Part shown: positions 42,095 to 50,600 of the stretch, one piece after another
Layout of the letters: every line of letters begins with the position of its first letter
Numbering within the stretch: position 1 is the stretch's first letter
Source: CAYOUV01 sp964407265
GTDB lineage: Bacteria > Chloroflexota > Anaerolineae > Anaerolineales > Villigracilaceae
DNA length: 61,897 nucleotides
NCBI GenBank assembly: GCA_964407265.1
Contig: CAYOUV010000014.1
Location: 1-61,897 of the forward strand
Direction: 5' to 3'
Translations under genes and position numbers: made by a program
Notes under the pieces: model-generated
The model's input: only the letters and a program-made list of their open reading frames with translations
Told to the model about the DNA's origin: nothing
The model's database searches: none

Positions 42095-43249
42095 ATGCCA
42101 TCTGCTGAAATCATCACCATCGGGACCGAGATCTTACTCGGCGAGATCGTCGACACAAATACGCGCTACATCGCGCGCCATTTACGCAACCTGGGCGTCG
42201 ATCTGTACCGTACCATTACCATCGGCGACAACCTCGAGCGTATCGCCGAGGCCATTCGTGCTTCGATGAGTCACGCCGAGATCGTCATCACGACCGGCGG
42301 TCTCGGCCCCACCGTCGACGATCCAACCCGCGATGCGGTCGCCCGCGCAATCGGGGTAGAATCCGAGTATCGTCCAGAGCTGTGGGAGCAGATCATCGCC
42401 CGCCTCGCCCGTTATGGCCGCACACCCTCCGAAAACCAGAAGCGCCAGGCTTATATACCCCAAGGCGCAATCGGGGTCGAAAACCCGGTCGGCACTGCCC
42501 CTTCCTTCATCGTGGAGACGGATCGCAACGCCTTGATTTCCCTGCCCGGTGTGCCGCGCGAGATGGAATATTTGCTTGAAACAGCCGTCATCCCGTATTT
42601 GCAAAAACGCTTTGACCTGCATCAGGTCATTAAAGTACGTCTGCTGCACACTTCCGGCATAGGCGAAAGCCTGATCGACGAACAAGTGGGTGATTTCGAA
42701 AAGTTGACCAACCCGACGGTCGGGCTGGCAGCCCACTCCGGCATTGTTGACATCCGCATCGCAGCCAAAGCCGACACGCAAGCCGAAGCTGATCGTATGA
42801 TCGCCGAGATCGAATCCGAAACCCGCATACGCCTCGGCCGGGTCATTTTCGGCGCAGATGAGGACACGCTTGAAGGGGTCACCTTGCAGATGGTCGCCAA
42901 TCGCGGTTGGAATCTGGTCGCCCTGGAATCGGGCCTGGACGGAGCCCTGATCCGACGTCTGACTAATCCCCAGAACCGTACCCTGCTCGGGGTCGATTCC
43001 CGTGAATTGGACCGGAACCAACTCGTTCCCATTTTGGAAGAAACCCGCAAGAAACATGGGGCCAAGGCTGCGCTGGGCATTGCAGCCTTCATCGGCGAGG
43101 AATTGGTCGTCGAACAATGTATCCTTACGCCGCAAGGTCTTCAGAATCGTACCCTGACCTATGGCGGTCATCCGGGTAATGTTCCGCGTTGGGCTGTCAA
43201 CCTGGGGTTGGACTGGTTGCGCCTGATGGCAAGCGAGAGTGATGGGTAA
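42095..43249 (+). CDS. CinA-like protein with degraded C-terminal domain
   Basis: The N-terminal half (residues 1-170) is a standard CinA/MoCF-like domain: EIITIGTEILLGEIVDTNTR and VITTGGLGPTVDDPTRDA. In other bacteria this domain hydrolyses ADP-ribose. The C-terminal part should be an NMN deamidase (PncC-like) domain, but its AESCTGG signature reads LESGLDG (from about residue 277). The later GIAGP-type motif is replaced by LGIAAFIGEELVV. The protein is 384 residues, shorter than usual. The C-domain is therefore probably inactive or has a new role. The gene overlaps the following carboxypeptidase gene. Confidence 0.88.
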   Translation: MPSAEIITIGTEILLGEIVDTNTRYIARHLRNLGVDLYRTITIGDNLERIAEAIRASMSHAEIVITTGGLGPTVDDPTRDAVARAIGVESEYRPELWEQIIARLARYGRTPSENQKRQAYIPQGAIGVENPVGTAPSFIVETDRNALISLPGVPREMEYLLETAVIPYLQKRFDLHQVIKVRLLHTSGIGESLIDEQVGDFEKLTNPTVGLAAHSGIVDIRIAAKADTQAEADRMIAEIESETRIRLGRVIFGADEDTLEGVTLQMVANRGWNLVALESGLDGALIRRLTNPQNRTLLGVDSRELDRNQLVPILEETRKKHGAKAALGIAAFIGEELVVEQCILTPQGLQNRTLTYGGHPGNVPRWAVNLGLDWLRLMASESDG

Positions 43250-44222
43250 AGGCGGTACGCGGCGCTCCCATTGGGTGCTACTTCTCATCTGGACCGCCGA
43301 TGGTCTCGGCCTGGTGCTGCTGGCAGGCGCCTTGCTGTATTTCTGGGGACTGCGCCAGCCGACAGTGCTGGCGGCTCCGGCCACACCTCAACCGACTCAG
43401 ACTGCCATCGCAAAATCCGCTACCCGCGGCCCGTACTACCTGCCGTCCGTCACCCCCCGCGCAACCTTCTCGCCCTACCCCACGCCATCTCCCCTCCCGC
43501 CGCTGGCTTCGCTCGCAGTCGGGCACGGCCCCTTCGTCATCGGTCACTCGGTCGAAGGACGTCCGCTGGAAGTTTATCGATTTGGAGACGGGCCAACCGT
43601 ACGCATGATCGTGGCCGGTATCCACGGCGGCAACGAATGGAACACCATCGCCCTGGCTGACCAGTTGATTGCTTATCTGTACGAACATCCCGAGAGCGTG
43701 CCCGAGAACAGCAGCCTTTATATCCTGCGAAACCTGAACCCGGACGGCGAAGCCCGAGTCCACGGCGTGGACGGACGCGTCAATGCCCACGGTGTGGACC
43801 TGAATCGCAACTGGCCCTATCGCTGGAAGGCTGAATGGGGGTTGGATGGTTGCTGGCAGTATCGCCCGGTCACAGCCGGGGACGCGCCGGCTTCCGAGCC
43901 CGAGACCCGGGCTTTGATGACCTACATAATGCTGTACAAACCCGAAGCTCTGATTTCTTATCATAGCGCCGCTCTGGGAGTCTTCGCCGGCGGTCTCCCC
44001 ACGCTGCATGATTCCGAACGGCTGGCCAAGACCCTGGCCGGCGCCGGCGGCTACCAGTACCCGCCGATCGATACCGGCTGCGACTACACCGGCAACCTGG
44101 CTGATTGGGCTTCGTCGGTTCAGGGGATTGCCGCGGTGGACATCGAACTGACCAATCATACTGACACTGATTTCGACCAAAACCTACGCGTGTTGCAGGC
44201 GTTTTTAAACTGGAAGCGGTAA
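43242..44222 (+). CDS. membrane-anchored M14 family zinc carboxypeptidase
   Basis: The product (326 residues from the ATG at 43242; a GTG three bases earlier is possible) has one N-terminal transmembrane segment (about 11-37) and a Pro/Thr-rich linker. The extracytoplasmic M14 domain follows. Zinc and substrate residues can be seen in IHGGNEWNT, DLNRNWPYRW, ISYHSA and the catalytic Glu in VDIELTNH. The HGGNE spacing is one residue longer than the classical HxxE. It probably trims peptides or peptidoglycan stems outside the membrane. It overlaps the cinA-like gene by eight bases and precedes the amidohydrolase gene by 22. Confidence 0.83.
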   Translation: MGKGGTRRSHWVLLLIWTADGLGLVLLAGALLYFWGLRQPTVLAAPATPQPTQTAIAKSATRGPYYLPSVTPRATFSPYPTPSPLPPLASLAVGHGPFVIGHSVEGRPLEVYRFGDGPTVRMIVAGIHGGNEWNTIALADQLIAYLYEHPESVPENSSLYILRNLNPDGEARVHGVDGRVNAHGVDLNRNWPYRWKAEWGLDGCWQYRPVTAGDAPASEPETRALMTYIMLYKPEALISYHSAALGVFAGGLPTLHDSERLAKTLAGAGGYQYPPIDTGCDYTGNLADWASSVQGIAAVDIELTNHTDTDFDQNLRVLQAFLNWKR

Positions 44223-44244
44223 AATTGTCCGACAAGGAGTAAGA

Positions 44245-46224
44245 ATGGCAAAAAGTGTAGATATCCTTTTGATCAATGCCCATGTCCTGACCATGGACGA
44301 GGAACTCAAGCAATTCAACCCCGGTGCGGTGGCTGTTCAGGGAAAAGAGATCGCAGCCGTCGGTCCGGAAACTGACATCAAGCAGGCCTACACGGCCGCC
44401 CAGGTGCTTGACTGCGGTGGCAAGATCCTGATGCCCGGACTGGTCAATGCCCACACTCACGTCCCGATGACACTCTTACGCGGACTGGCTGACGACCTGC
44501 GCCTGGACGTCTGGTTGATGGGCTACATGATGCCGGTCGAGCGCCAATTCGTCTCGCCGGAATTCGTCCGCCTGGGCACCTTACTGGCCTGCGCCGAACT
44601 GATCAAGACCGGCGTGACCGCTTTTGCGGATATGTACTATTTCGAGGAGGATGTCGCCAAAGCCACCGCGGAAGCCGGGCTGCGCGCCGTCTGCTCTCAG
44701 ACCGTGCTCAAGTTCCCGACGCCGGATGCGCAATCCTACGAAGACTCACTGGCTTATTCGCGCGATTTCATCCAGCGCTGGAAAGAGCACGACCTGATCG
44801 TCCCCTCGGTCGCACCGCACGCTCCCTACACCTGCACCCCGGAAATCCTGAAGGCTACGGCTGAACTGGCGGCAGAATTCGACGTGCCTCTGCACACGCA
44901 CCTGGCCGAGACCGCACTCGAGCGCGAAAATATGCGCAACGAGACCGGCATGCCAGTCATCCCCTATGTCAAGAAGCAGGGTTTATTCGATGCCAAGGTC
45001 CTGGCGGCACACTGTGTTCACATCGACACAGGCGAGATACGCACGCTGCTGCATGCCGGAGCTGGTGTAGCGCATAACCCGTCCTCCAACCTGAAACTGG
45101 CTTCGGGCGTCGCCCCGGTCCCCAAAATGCTGGAAGGCGGCCTGAATGTCGGTATCGGTACGGACGGTCCGGCCTCCAACAACGATCTGGATATGTTCGA
45201 GGAGGTCCGTCTAGCCGCCTTCCTGGCCAAGGGGATCAGCGGCGATCCCACCTCCCTGCCAGCCTCCCAGGCACTGACCATGGCGACCCGCCTGGGCGCC
45301 AACGCGCTCCACATCGGTCACCTGACCGGTTCGCTCGAACCAGGCAAACGCGCCGATTTGATCCTGGTCGACATTTCTCCGCTGCACAACTCGCCGCGCT
45401 TCCGGCGCGACCCGGACAACGCCTATGCCCAGATTGTGTATGCCAGCAAATCCACCGACGTGACCGACGTGATGGTCAATGGGAAATGGTTGTTGCGCGG
45501 CCGCCAACTGCTCACCTTGAATGAACAGGAATTGCTGGCGAATGCCGCAGATGTCGCCAAACGGATCGACAGCTTCCTGATCGAACGAGAGCAGTCGGTT
45601 CTGTCGAAATTGATCGCGCTGGGCGGCTTGATGGAACAGGAGTCCTTTGAGGTACAGATCAAGGTCAAAGTGGATGACCTGACCCCGGTCCACGCAGGAA
45701 TGAAGAAGGGTGAGATCGAGACCATGCGCTTCCGACACTACCGTCAATACGATAACTATTTCCTCTTCGGCGGCGATGAAGGACGGGTGCGCTTCCGCGA
45801 AGACGATTTGATCGATGCCAAAGGTGAAGTAGGCACTGTTCGCACGCGCCTGACCCTGATTGGTCCGGCCAGGGAAGGCAAGTTCGACCATGATGTACTG
45901 CTTTCACGCAGTCGCTTCCTGGCACCCGCCGATCACACCCTGCGCTTCTATCGTGAATATTTCAAACCCCAATCTGAAATCGCCGTTCAGAAAGATCGCC
46001 ACCGCTGGTTGATAAAATACAAAGACACTGAATTCTTTGTCAACCTGGATACCATGGAACAACCCAGCCTGGGTAGTTATGTGGAAATCAAGAGCCGCAC
46101 CTGGAGCCGCAAAGACGCCGATAACAAAGCTAAGTTGGTCGGGGAACTGCTGGCCGTGATTGGTGCCGCTGATGGGAAGACAGTAACCCAGGATTACATC
46201 GAGATCGTTCAGGAAAGCGAATAA
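44245..46224 (+). CDS. amidohydrolase (SAH/MTA-deaminase-like) fused to a CYTH domain
   Basis: Residues 1-440 are a complete amidohydrolase of the TrzN/MtaD/SsnA group. They contain VNAHTH (His70, His72), PHAPYT (His192), HTHLAE (His217, His219, Glu222), AAHCVH (His256) and GTDGPASNNDLDMFEE (Asp307). This group deaminates S-adenosylhomocysteine, methylthioadenosine, guanine or triazines. After a linker (about 440-465), residues about 466-640 resemble a CYTH/triphosphate-tunnel domain: FEVQIKVKV (ExQxK instead of ExExK), YRQYDNYF, GRVRFRE, RTRLTLIGP, WLIKYKD, VNLDTM and GSYVEIKSRTW. ACAAGGAG precedes the ATG. I know of no described protein with this domain pairing. The frame is continuous, so it is a true fusion. 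Confidence 0.85.
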   Translation: MAKSVDILLINAHVLTMDEELKQFNPGAVAVQGKEIAAVGPETDIKQAYTAAQVLDCGGKILMPGLVNAHTHVPMTLLRGLADDLRLDVWLMGYMMPVERQFVSPEFVRLGTLLACAELIKTGVTAFADMYYFEEDVAKATAEAGLRAVCSQTVLKFPTPDAQSYEDSLAYSRDFIQRWKEHDLIVPSVAPHAPYTCTPEILKATAELAAEFDVPLHTHLAETALERENMRNETGMPVIPYVKKQGLFDAKVLAAHCVHIDTGEIRTLLHAGAGVAHNPSSNLKLASGVAPVPKMLEGGLNVGIGTDGPASNNDLDMFEEVRLAAFLAKGISGDPTSLPASQALTMATRLGANALHIGHLTGSLEPGKRADLILVDISPLHNSPRFRRDPDNAYAQIVYASKSTDVTDVMVNGKWLLRGRQLLTLNEQELLANAADVAKRIDSFLIEREQSVLSKLIALGGLMEQESFEVQIKVKVDDLTPVHAGMKKGEIETMRFRHYRQYDNYFLFGGDEGRVRFREDDLIDAKGEVGTVRTRLTLIGPAREGKFDHDVLLSRSRFLAPADHTLRFYREYFKPQSEIAVQKDRHRWLIKYKDTEFFVNLDTMEQPSLGSYVEIKSRTWSRKDADNKAKLVGELLAVIGAADGKTVTQDYIEIVQESE

Positions 46225-46252
46225 TCCGAACCCACCAGCGCAAGGAGCAGGG

Positions 46253-47344
46253 ATGCAAAACTTCTGGAGCAAGTTATCAAATTTCCTTGCCAAGCTGTTG
46301 GCAACGCTCTGCGCAATCCTGTTCATCATCACGACGCCCCTGGCACTGGTTTTATATAACCTCGACCTACACGCCTTCGATCCAAGTGTTTACGAACAAG
46401 CCCTGATCGAAGAGAACATCTACCAGCGTCTGCCAGGCATGATTGCCGAGACCATCACTTCATCCCTTGAAAATAATCCATCTCCGTCTTCGGACCAAAG
46501 CCAGGATGGGCCTCCGCAATTTATCAAGAATCTGGCGCCACAACAGTTGGAAACCGTCATTACCAGCCTTATCCCGCCCGACGAGATGAAGCAAATGAGC
46601 GAGCAAGCATTGTCTCAAATCTTTGCATATCTCAACGGTCAAAGCGATACCGCTGTACTGTCCCTGACCAGTTTCAAACAACGCCTGACAGGGGAGGCTG
46701 GCGTTCAGGCAATCCTGGATATCATCGCTGCTCAACCACCTTGCACCCTGCAGCAACTACTCTCATTAACAGCCGCCGCCTTGAGCAATCCCAAAAACAT
46801 CCCGCTTTGCAGCCTGCCGAAGGAAGCCTTACCGCTGGTGAAACCGCTGCTCCAAGCGACACTCCGATCGGCTGCAGTGGGCATTCCAAATCAAGTAATC
46901 CTGATTAGCCCAGGGGCCTCCGGAACAGCGGCCTCAAACAACCTACAAGGGAACATCCGGCTGGCGCGGATCATTATGCGCTGGAGTCCCCTCTTACCAC
47001 TGCTCTGTCTGCTGGGTATCACCAGCTTAGCTGTCCGCTCATTAAAAGGCTGGCTGCGCTGGTGGGGTATTCCCCTGCTGTTAGCCGGAGGGCTGGGGGC
47101 CAGCCTGGCTTGGGGAAGCCTGCCCGTCTTCGGGTTGACGTTTACCAATTTTCTTGCCAAAAGATTCCCGCCCAGCCTGCCCGACTTTGTCACAAGCACC
47201 ATTCTGGATCTGTTGCGCACAGTTCTTCAGAATCTGGTCAAACCAATTGGCCTGGAAGCGCTTGCCCTGACCGGAATTGGTTTGGTCATGGTCGTGGCTG
47301 CCGCCTTATTGCGCAGCAGATTATCGCCCCAAGCCGAAACCTGA
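46253..47344 (+). CDS. membrane protein of unknown function with large external domain
   Basis: The 363-residue protein has one N-terminal transmembrane segment (about 12-36). A polar domain of about 200 residues with two or three cysteines follows, then three to four hydrophobic segments between about 238 and 355. It resembles proteins seen in other Anaerolineae by layout, but I cannot assign a family. GCAAGGAGCAGGG precedes the ATG. It follows the amidohydrolase gene by 28 bases and is probably part of the same transcript. Confidence 0.7.
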   Translation: MQNFWSKLSNFLAKLLATLCAILFIITTPLALVLYNLDLHAFDPSVYEQALIEENIYQRLPGMIAETITSSLENNPSPSSDQSQDGPPQFIKNLAPQQLETVITSLIPPDEMKQMSEQALSQIFAYLNGQSDTAVLSLTSFKQRLTGEAGVQAILDIIAAQPPCTLQQLLSLTAAALSNPKNIPLCSLPKEALPLVKPLLQATLRSAAVGIPNQVILISPGASGTAASNNLQGNIRLARIIMRWSPLLPLLCLLGITSLAVRSLKGWLRWWGIPLLLAGGLGASLAWGSLPVFGLTFTNFLAKRFPPSLPDFVTSTILDLLRTVLQNLVKPIGLEALALTGIGLVMVVAAALLRSRLSPQAET

Positions 47345-47409
47345 TCCCGAATCCACCTGTACGGATGCCTGACTGCGTCTTGTGTCCATACTGTTTTTAG
47401 GAGGCCAGC

Positions 47410-47727
47410 ATGTCCAATCCACAGCAATCCAACACAATCGGCAACGCCAGCCTGGCGCTGGGGATCATCTCAGCGGCATTGGTCTTTGGAATCGGGTTGT
47501 GCGCCCTGACCGGGGTCTCACAAAATTGGATTCGCGTGGCCGGCACACCGCTCTTCGTCTGCGGTGGGAGCAGCGCATTTCTTGGTTTTCTGGGAATGAT
47601 CCTGGGCTTTGCCGGTTTATTCGGCAAGGATCGTTCACGCGCCACCGCCATCGCAGGCTTGATCCTTGGATTCCTCGGGAGTTGTCTGTTCTTTGTGCTC
47701 CTCAACGCCATCGGTAAGGGCGGTTAG
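47410..47727 (+). CDS. small three-helix membrane protein (DUF4190-like)
   Basis: The 105-residue protein has three hydrophobic segments (about 13-37, 46-70 and 78-100) rich in Gly and Ala, with LGIISAALVFGIG, LGFLGMILGFAGLFG and AIAGLILGFLGS. This pattern is shared with small DUF4190-type membrane proteins of unknown function. A perfect AGGAGG precedes the ATG. It lies just upstream of the ECF sigma gene. Confidence 0.7.
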   Translation: MSNPQQSNTIGNASLALGIISAALVFGIGLCALTGVSQNWIRVAGTPLFVCGGSSAFLGFLGMILGFAGLFGKDRSRATAIAGLILGFLGSCLFFVLLNAIGKGG

Positions 47728-47735
47728 CAATTCTT

Positions 47736-47775
47736 GCAACTTTTACCTATCCTAGGCAGTATCCATTAATAGAAT
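47736..47775 (+). promoter_or_regulatory. possible ECF-type promoter before the sigma factor gene
   Basis: GCAACTT (47736-47742) resembles the ECF -35 GGAACTT. GTATCC about 16 bases on is a weak -10. There is no ribosome site before the ATG at 47776, so a very short or absent leader is likely. Autoregulation is plausible but the match is modest. Confidence 0.25.
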
Positions 47776-48321
47776 ATGGCCCCGGCAGACGACCGTGATT
47801 TGGCCCGCCGTGCAGCCAGCGGCGACCGGCACGCTTTCAGTGAACTCGTGCGCCGCCACCAGTCGGTGGTATATAACGTCGCTTACCGTCTGCTTGGGGA
47901 GCGTGGCGAGGCTCAGGATGCAGCCCAGGAGACTTTCTTGCGCGCATACCGCTATCTGGCTTCTTATGATCCGGACAAACCTCTCGCCCCGTGGTTGAAG
48001 CGGATCGCCACCAACCTGTGCTACGACCGGCTGAAGCAGGCCCCGTCGACTCCCTCTTTAGATGAGGAGGCGGTTCGTCCGCCGCCAGACCCGCAACCCG
48101 GTCCCGAGGCGCAGACCATCCAGCGCGAACGAGGCGAGCGCGTCCACCAGGAAATGCTGCTCTTACCACCGCGCTACCGAGTTGTCATCGAATTGCGGCA
48201 CTTCCAGAACCTGAGTTATGCCGAGATGGCCGAGGCACTCAAGCGACCGCTGAGCGATGTCAAGAGCGACCTGTTTCGCGCCCGCAAACGACTGGCCGAA
48301 AGGCTGAAAGACCTGCAATGA
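47776..48321 (+). CDS. ECF-type RNA polymerase sigma factor
   Basis: The 181-residue sigma70-family protein has region 2 (about 22-90: ELVRRHQSVVYNVAYRLLG and AQDAAQETFLRAYRYL) and region 4 (about 125-178: LPPRYRVVIELRHFQNLSYAEMAEAL, with a helix-turn-helix). A Pro-rich linker joins them. It should direct RNA polymerase to a small regulon. Its stop overlaps the ATG of the anti-sigma gene by four bases, the common arrangement for a sigma factor held by its membrane inhibitor. No ribosome site is visible upstream. Confidence 0.93.
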   Translation: MAPADDRDLARRAASGDRHAFSELVRRHQSVVYNVAYRLLGERGEAQDAAQETFLRAYRYLASYDPDKPLAPWLKRIATNLCYDRLKQAPSTPSLDEEAVRPPPDPQPGPEAQTIQRERGERVHQEMLLLPPRYRVVIELRHFQNLSYAEMAEALKRPLSDVKSDLFRARKRLAERLKDLQ

Positions 48322-48920
48322 ATCATCACCCGACAGATACCACTCTGAACGAACTCCTGGACCAGGCACTGGACTCCAGCACTTACGATCAGGTGCAGTC
48401 CCATCTCGAACAGTGTGCCGACTGCCGTACCCGTTTGGAGGGCTTGCGTTTCGTTTTCAACGCCCTGACAGAAGTCACCGAGCAACCCCTGGCCCTGGAC
48501 TTGGTTCCGGGCGTGCTCTCGCGGCTGCCAGTCCGCCAACCGCAAATACTCTGGCGCTTGGCGCTGGCAATGCAAAGCGGTGTGGCTCTCGGTCTGCTGC
48601 TGGCCATCAGCTCTCAACTCACACAGTTCGCCCACACTACGGATTGGGGAAATTTGGTAAGAATCGAGCTTACCAAAGCAAGCCTGACTTTCTCGGGGTT
48701 AATCCAGAGCCTAAGCCTTCCGCGCCTTTTGCTTCAATGGCCGGTGATCACGATACCAACCCTGGAGTTGCCAGTTGTTCGATTGCCCGGGTTTTCCGTC
48801 CCGGCCTTCTCCATCTCGCCAGCCTCTCTGATAGCCCTGGTCCTGGCTGTGGGACTACTATGGTTGGCTGGAAATTTGATCCTTCTACACCCACGGCATA
48901 AGCGAGGGAGCAAACGATGA
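48318..48920 (+). CDS. membrane anti-sigma factor with zinc-type HX3CX2C motif
   Basis: The 200-residue product carries an N-terminal ZAS-type motif, His29-X3-Cys33-X2-Cys36, that binds ECF sigma factors. It has two likely transmembrane segments (about 78-100 and 165-188). It should keep the upstream sigma factor inactive at the membrane until an envelope signal arrives. It is coupled by ATGA overlaps both to the sigma gene before it and to the lipoprotein gene after it, so the lipoprotein may be part of the sensing or response unit. Confidence 0.85.
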   Translation: MNHHPTDTTLNELLDQALDSSTYDQVQSHLEQCADCRTRLEGLRFVFNALTEVTEQPLALDLVPGVLSRLPVRQPQILWRLALAMQSGVALGLLLAISSQLTQFAHTTDWGNLVRIELTKASLTFSGLIQSLSLPRLLLQWPVITIPTLELPVVRLPGFSVPAFSISPASLIALVLAVGLLWLAGNLILLHPRHKRGSKR

Positions 48921-50032
48921 AACCTCCTGTCCTCGCCCTGGTAATCGCCCTGCTGGTGGCCACGCTGGCCTGTGGCTCAACCACACCAAGCGCCATCCCA
49001 ACACCCGAACAATCCGTCTTCGACTCTGGACACACGGCTTATGGTTTCTTTCCCTCCCCACCGGAGTTAACTTCCAAAAGCATGCTGGGGATATTACAGG
49101 CCATCGGCCAGCACGGAGACGTGATCCTGCTGCAAAAAGAAGTTCCCTGGACTGATTTCTTGAACGGCAGTGACGGGAAGTCTCAGTCCATCCAGGAGCA
49201 ACGCGATTTGACCACACTGGCGGGCAGGAATGGCCTGGAAGTTATTTATGTGGTCGATCCGCTCAACGGTCTCGATCGACGTCAATTTGCGCCGCTACCG
49301 CCGCAACTGGAAGGTGCAAACTTCGGTACGCCAGCTATTCGACAGGCATTCAAGAACTATACGCTGCGGCTGGTGCGTGAGTTCCATCCGCGTTATCTTG
49401 GACTGGCTTCCGAAATCAACACCTACGCCGACGCGCATCCGGAAGATTTCCCCAATTACCTGAGCTTGTACCACGAGCTCTATGCCGCCATCAAAGCTGA
49501 AGCGCCGGATACCCAGGTCTTCGTCACTTTTCAATGGGACGATCTGAACAATGTAATCCCCTTCGATACATCCCGCGGCGAGCCTTACCAGACCAAATGG
49601 GAGCAAGTCGAGGCTTTCGAGCCAGACCTGGATGTGTGGGCTATCTCAACTTACCCCTTTGTGGCTTTTGACAGCGCAGCTGAAATCCCGGTCGATTATT
49701 ACACTCCGTTGCTTACGCGCACAAATAAACCCCTGGCTGTGGCCGAAGGCGGCTACAATTCACAAGAAATCCAACCATTCCATGGGACACCTCAAGATCA
49801 GGTTGATTATCTCAACGCGATCCATTCCCAAATCGGGGGGCGGTTGGATTTTTGGATCTACCTGATCCTCAACGACATCAATCTTGAATCATATATTCCA
49901 AATCTGGCTGCGAATGGCCTGGGTGATACCGCCAACACCCTGGGCTGGTTCGGCTACGTCGGGCTGCGCAGCCAAGACGGAACGCCAAAACCTGCACTCG
50001 CAACCTGGGATAGTTTTCGAATCAGCCAATAA
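48917..50032 (+). CDS. lipoprotein with glycosidase-like (TIM-barrel) domain
   Basis: The 371-residue product begins with a signal sequence and lipobox LACG. The mature part looks like a clan-A glycoside hydrolase barrel. YLGLASEINTYAD (about residue 160) would hold the acid/base Glu and PLAVAEGGYNS (about 275) the nucleophile Glu, with DVWAISTYPF between. It is reminiscent of GH53 galactanases, but the family cannot be fixed by eye. The gene is coupled to the anti-sigma gene by a four-base overlap, so it may be a target or sensor of the ECF system. Confidence 0.78.
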   Translation: MKPPVLALVIALLVATLACGSTTPSAIPTPEQSVFDSGHTAYGFFPSPPELTSKSMLGILQAIGQHGDVILLQKEVPWTDFLNGSDGKSQSIQEQRDLTTLAGRNGLEVIYVVDPLNGLDRRQFAPLPPQLEGANFGTPAIRQAFKNYTLRLVREFHPRYLGLASEINTYADAHPEDFPNYLSLYHELYAAIKAEAPDTQVFVTFQWDDLNNVIPFDTSRGEPYQTKWEQVEAFEPDLDVWAISTYPFVAFDSAAEIPVDYYTPLLTRTNKPLAVAEGGYNSQEIQPFHGTPQDQVDYLNAIHSQIGGRLDFWIYLILNDINLESYIPNLAANGLGDTANTLGWFGYVGLRSQDGTPKPALATWDSFRISQ

Positions 50033-50055
50033 CCCATATTCTCAAGGAGAAAATC

Positions 50056-50574
50056 ATGAACCAATTCTTCAACCTGCTCGTTTTGATCGTCGGTGGCGGC
50101 ATCAGCCTGATTGCGCTCTTCACGGTCCTGAAACTGTTGCTGCCGGCTCCAGTCGATCGGGCACGCCTCAATCTGGAAATCAACATCGGACGTTCCTTGC
50201 TGCTCGGCGTGGTCAATTTCCTGTTTTTCGGTGCCCTGAGCATGGTTTTCTTCTGGCTGGCCCAATTGGTCGGAGGAGTGATTGCCGCCATCTTCATTTT
50301 CCTGGGTGGCCTGATCGGCGTGGCACTGATCCTGTTGACTCTGCTGGGATTGGTAGCGCTGGCAGACTTGTTGGGCCATCGCATGGGCTCAGGCAGCACC
50401 CCGCTTACCACGCATCTACGTGGCGGCTTGCTGCTGGTCCTGGCAGGTCTGGCGCCTTTCATCGGCTGGTTTGTTTTCACACCGCTGGCTTTATGGACCG
50501 GGCTGGGTGCCACCATCCAGGCGTTCTTCAGGCGCAAGGTATCTGACCCTGCTTCAGCACAGGCTGCTGATTAA
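50056..50574 (+). CDS. hypothetical four-helix membrane protein
   Basis: The 172-residue protein has four hydrophobic segments (about 5-30, 48-73, 76-104 and 122-155). It has few charged residues between them and a polar tail. No family is recognised. TCAAGGAGAAAATC precedes the ATG. It lies between two lipoprotein genes of the ECF-linked group, with gaps of 23 and 26 bases, and is probably co-transcribed. Confidence 0.7.
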   Translation: MNQFFNLLVLIVGGGISLIALFTVLKLLLPAPVDRARLNLEINIGRSLLLGVVNFLFFGALSMVFFWLAQLVGGVIAAIFIFLGGLIGVALILLTLLGLVALADLLGHRMGSGSTPLTTHLRGGLLLVLAGLAPFIGWFVFTPLALWTGLGATIQAFFRRKVSDPASAQAAD

Positions 50575-50600
50575 TCAAATTTTGGGATGGAGCAAGACTC

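Noticed and set aside
42182..43384. 400-codon open frame on the minus strand opposite the cinA-like gene
   Set aside because: It is the antisense shadow of a clearly conserved CinA-type protein, has no ribosome site and no recognisable motifs. Such frames are expected in GC-rich third positions.
43278..44180. 300-codon minus-strand frame opposite the M14 carboxypeptidase gene
   Set aside because: Antisense shadow; the plus-strand frame has all M14 catalytic motifs.
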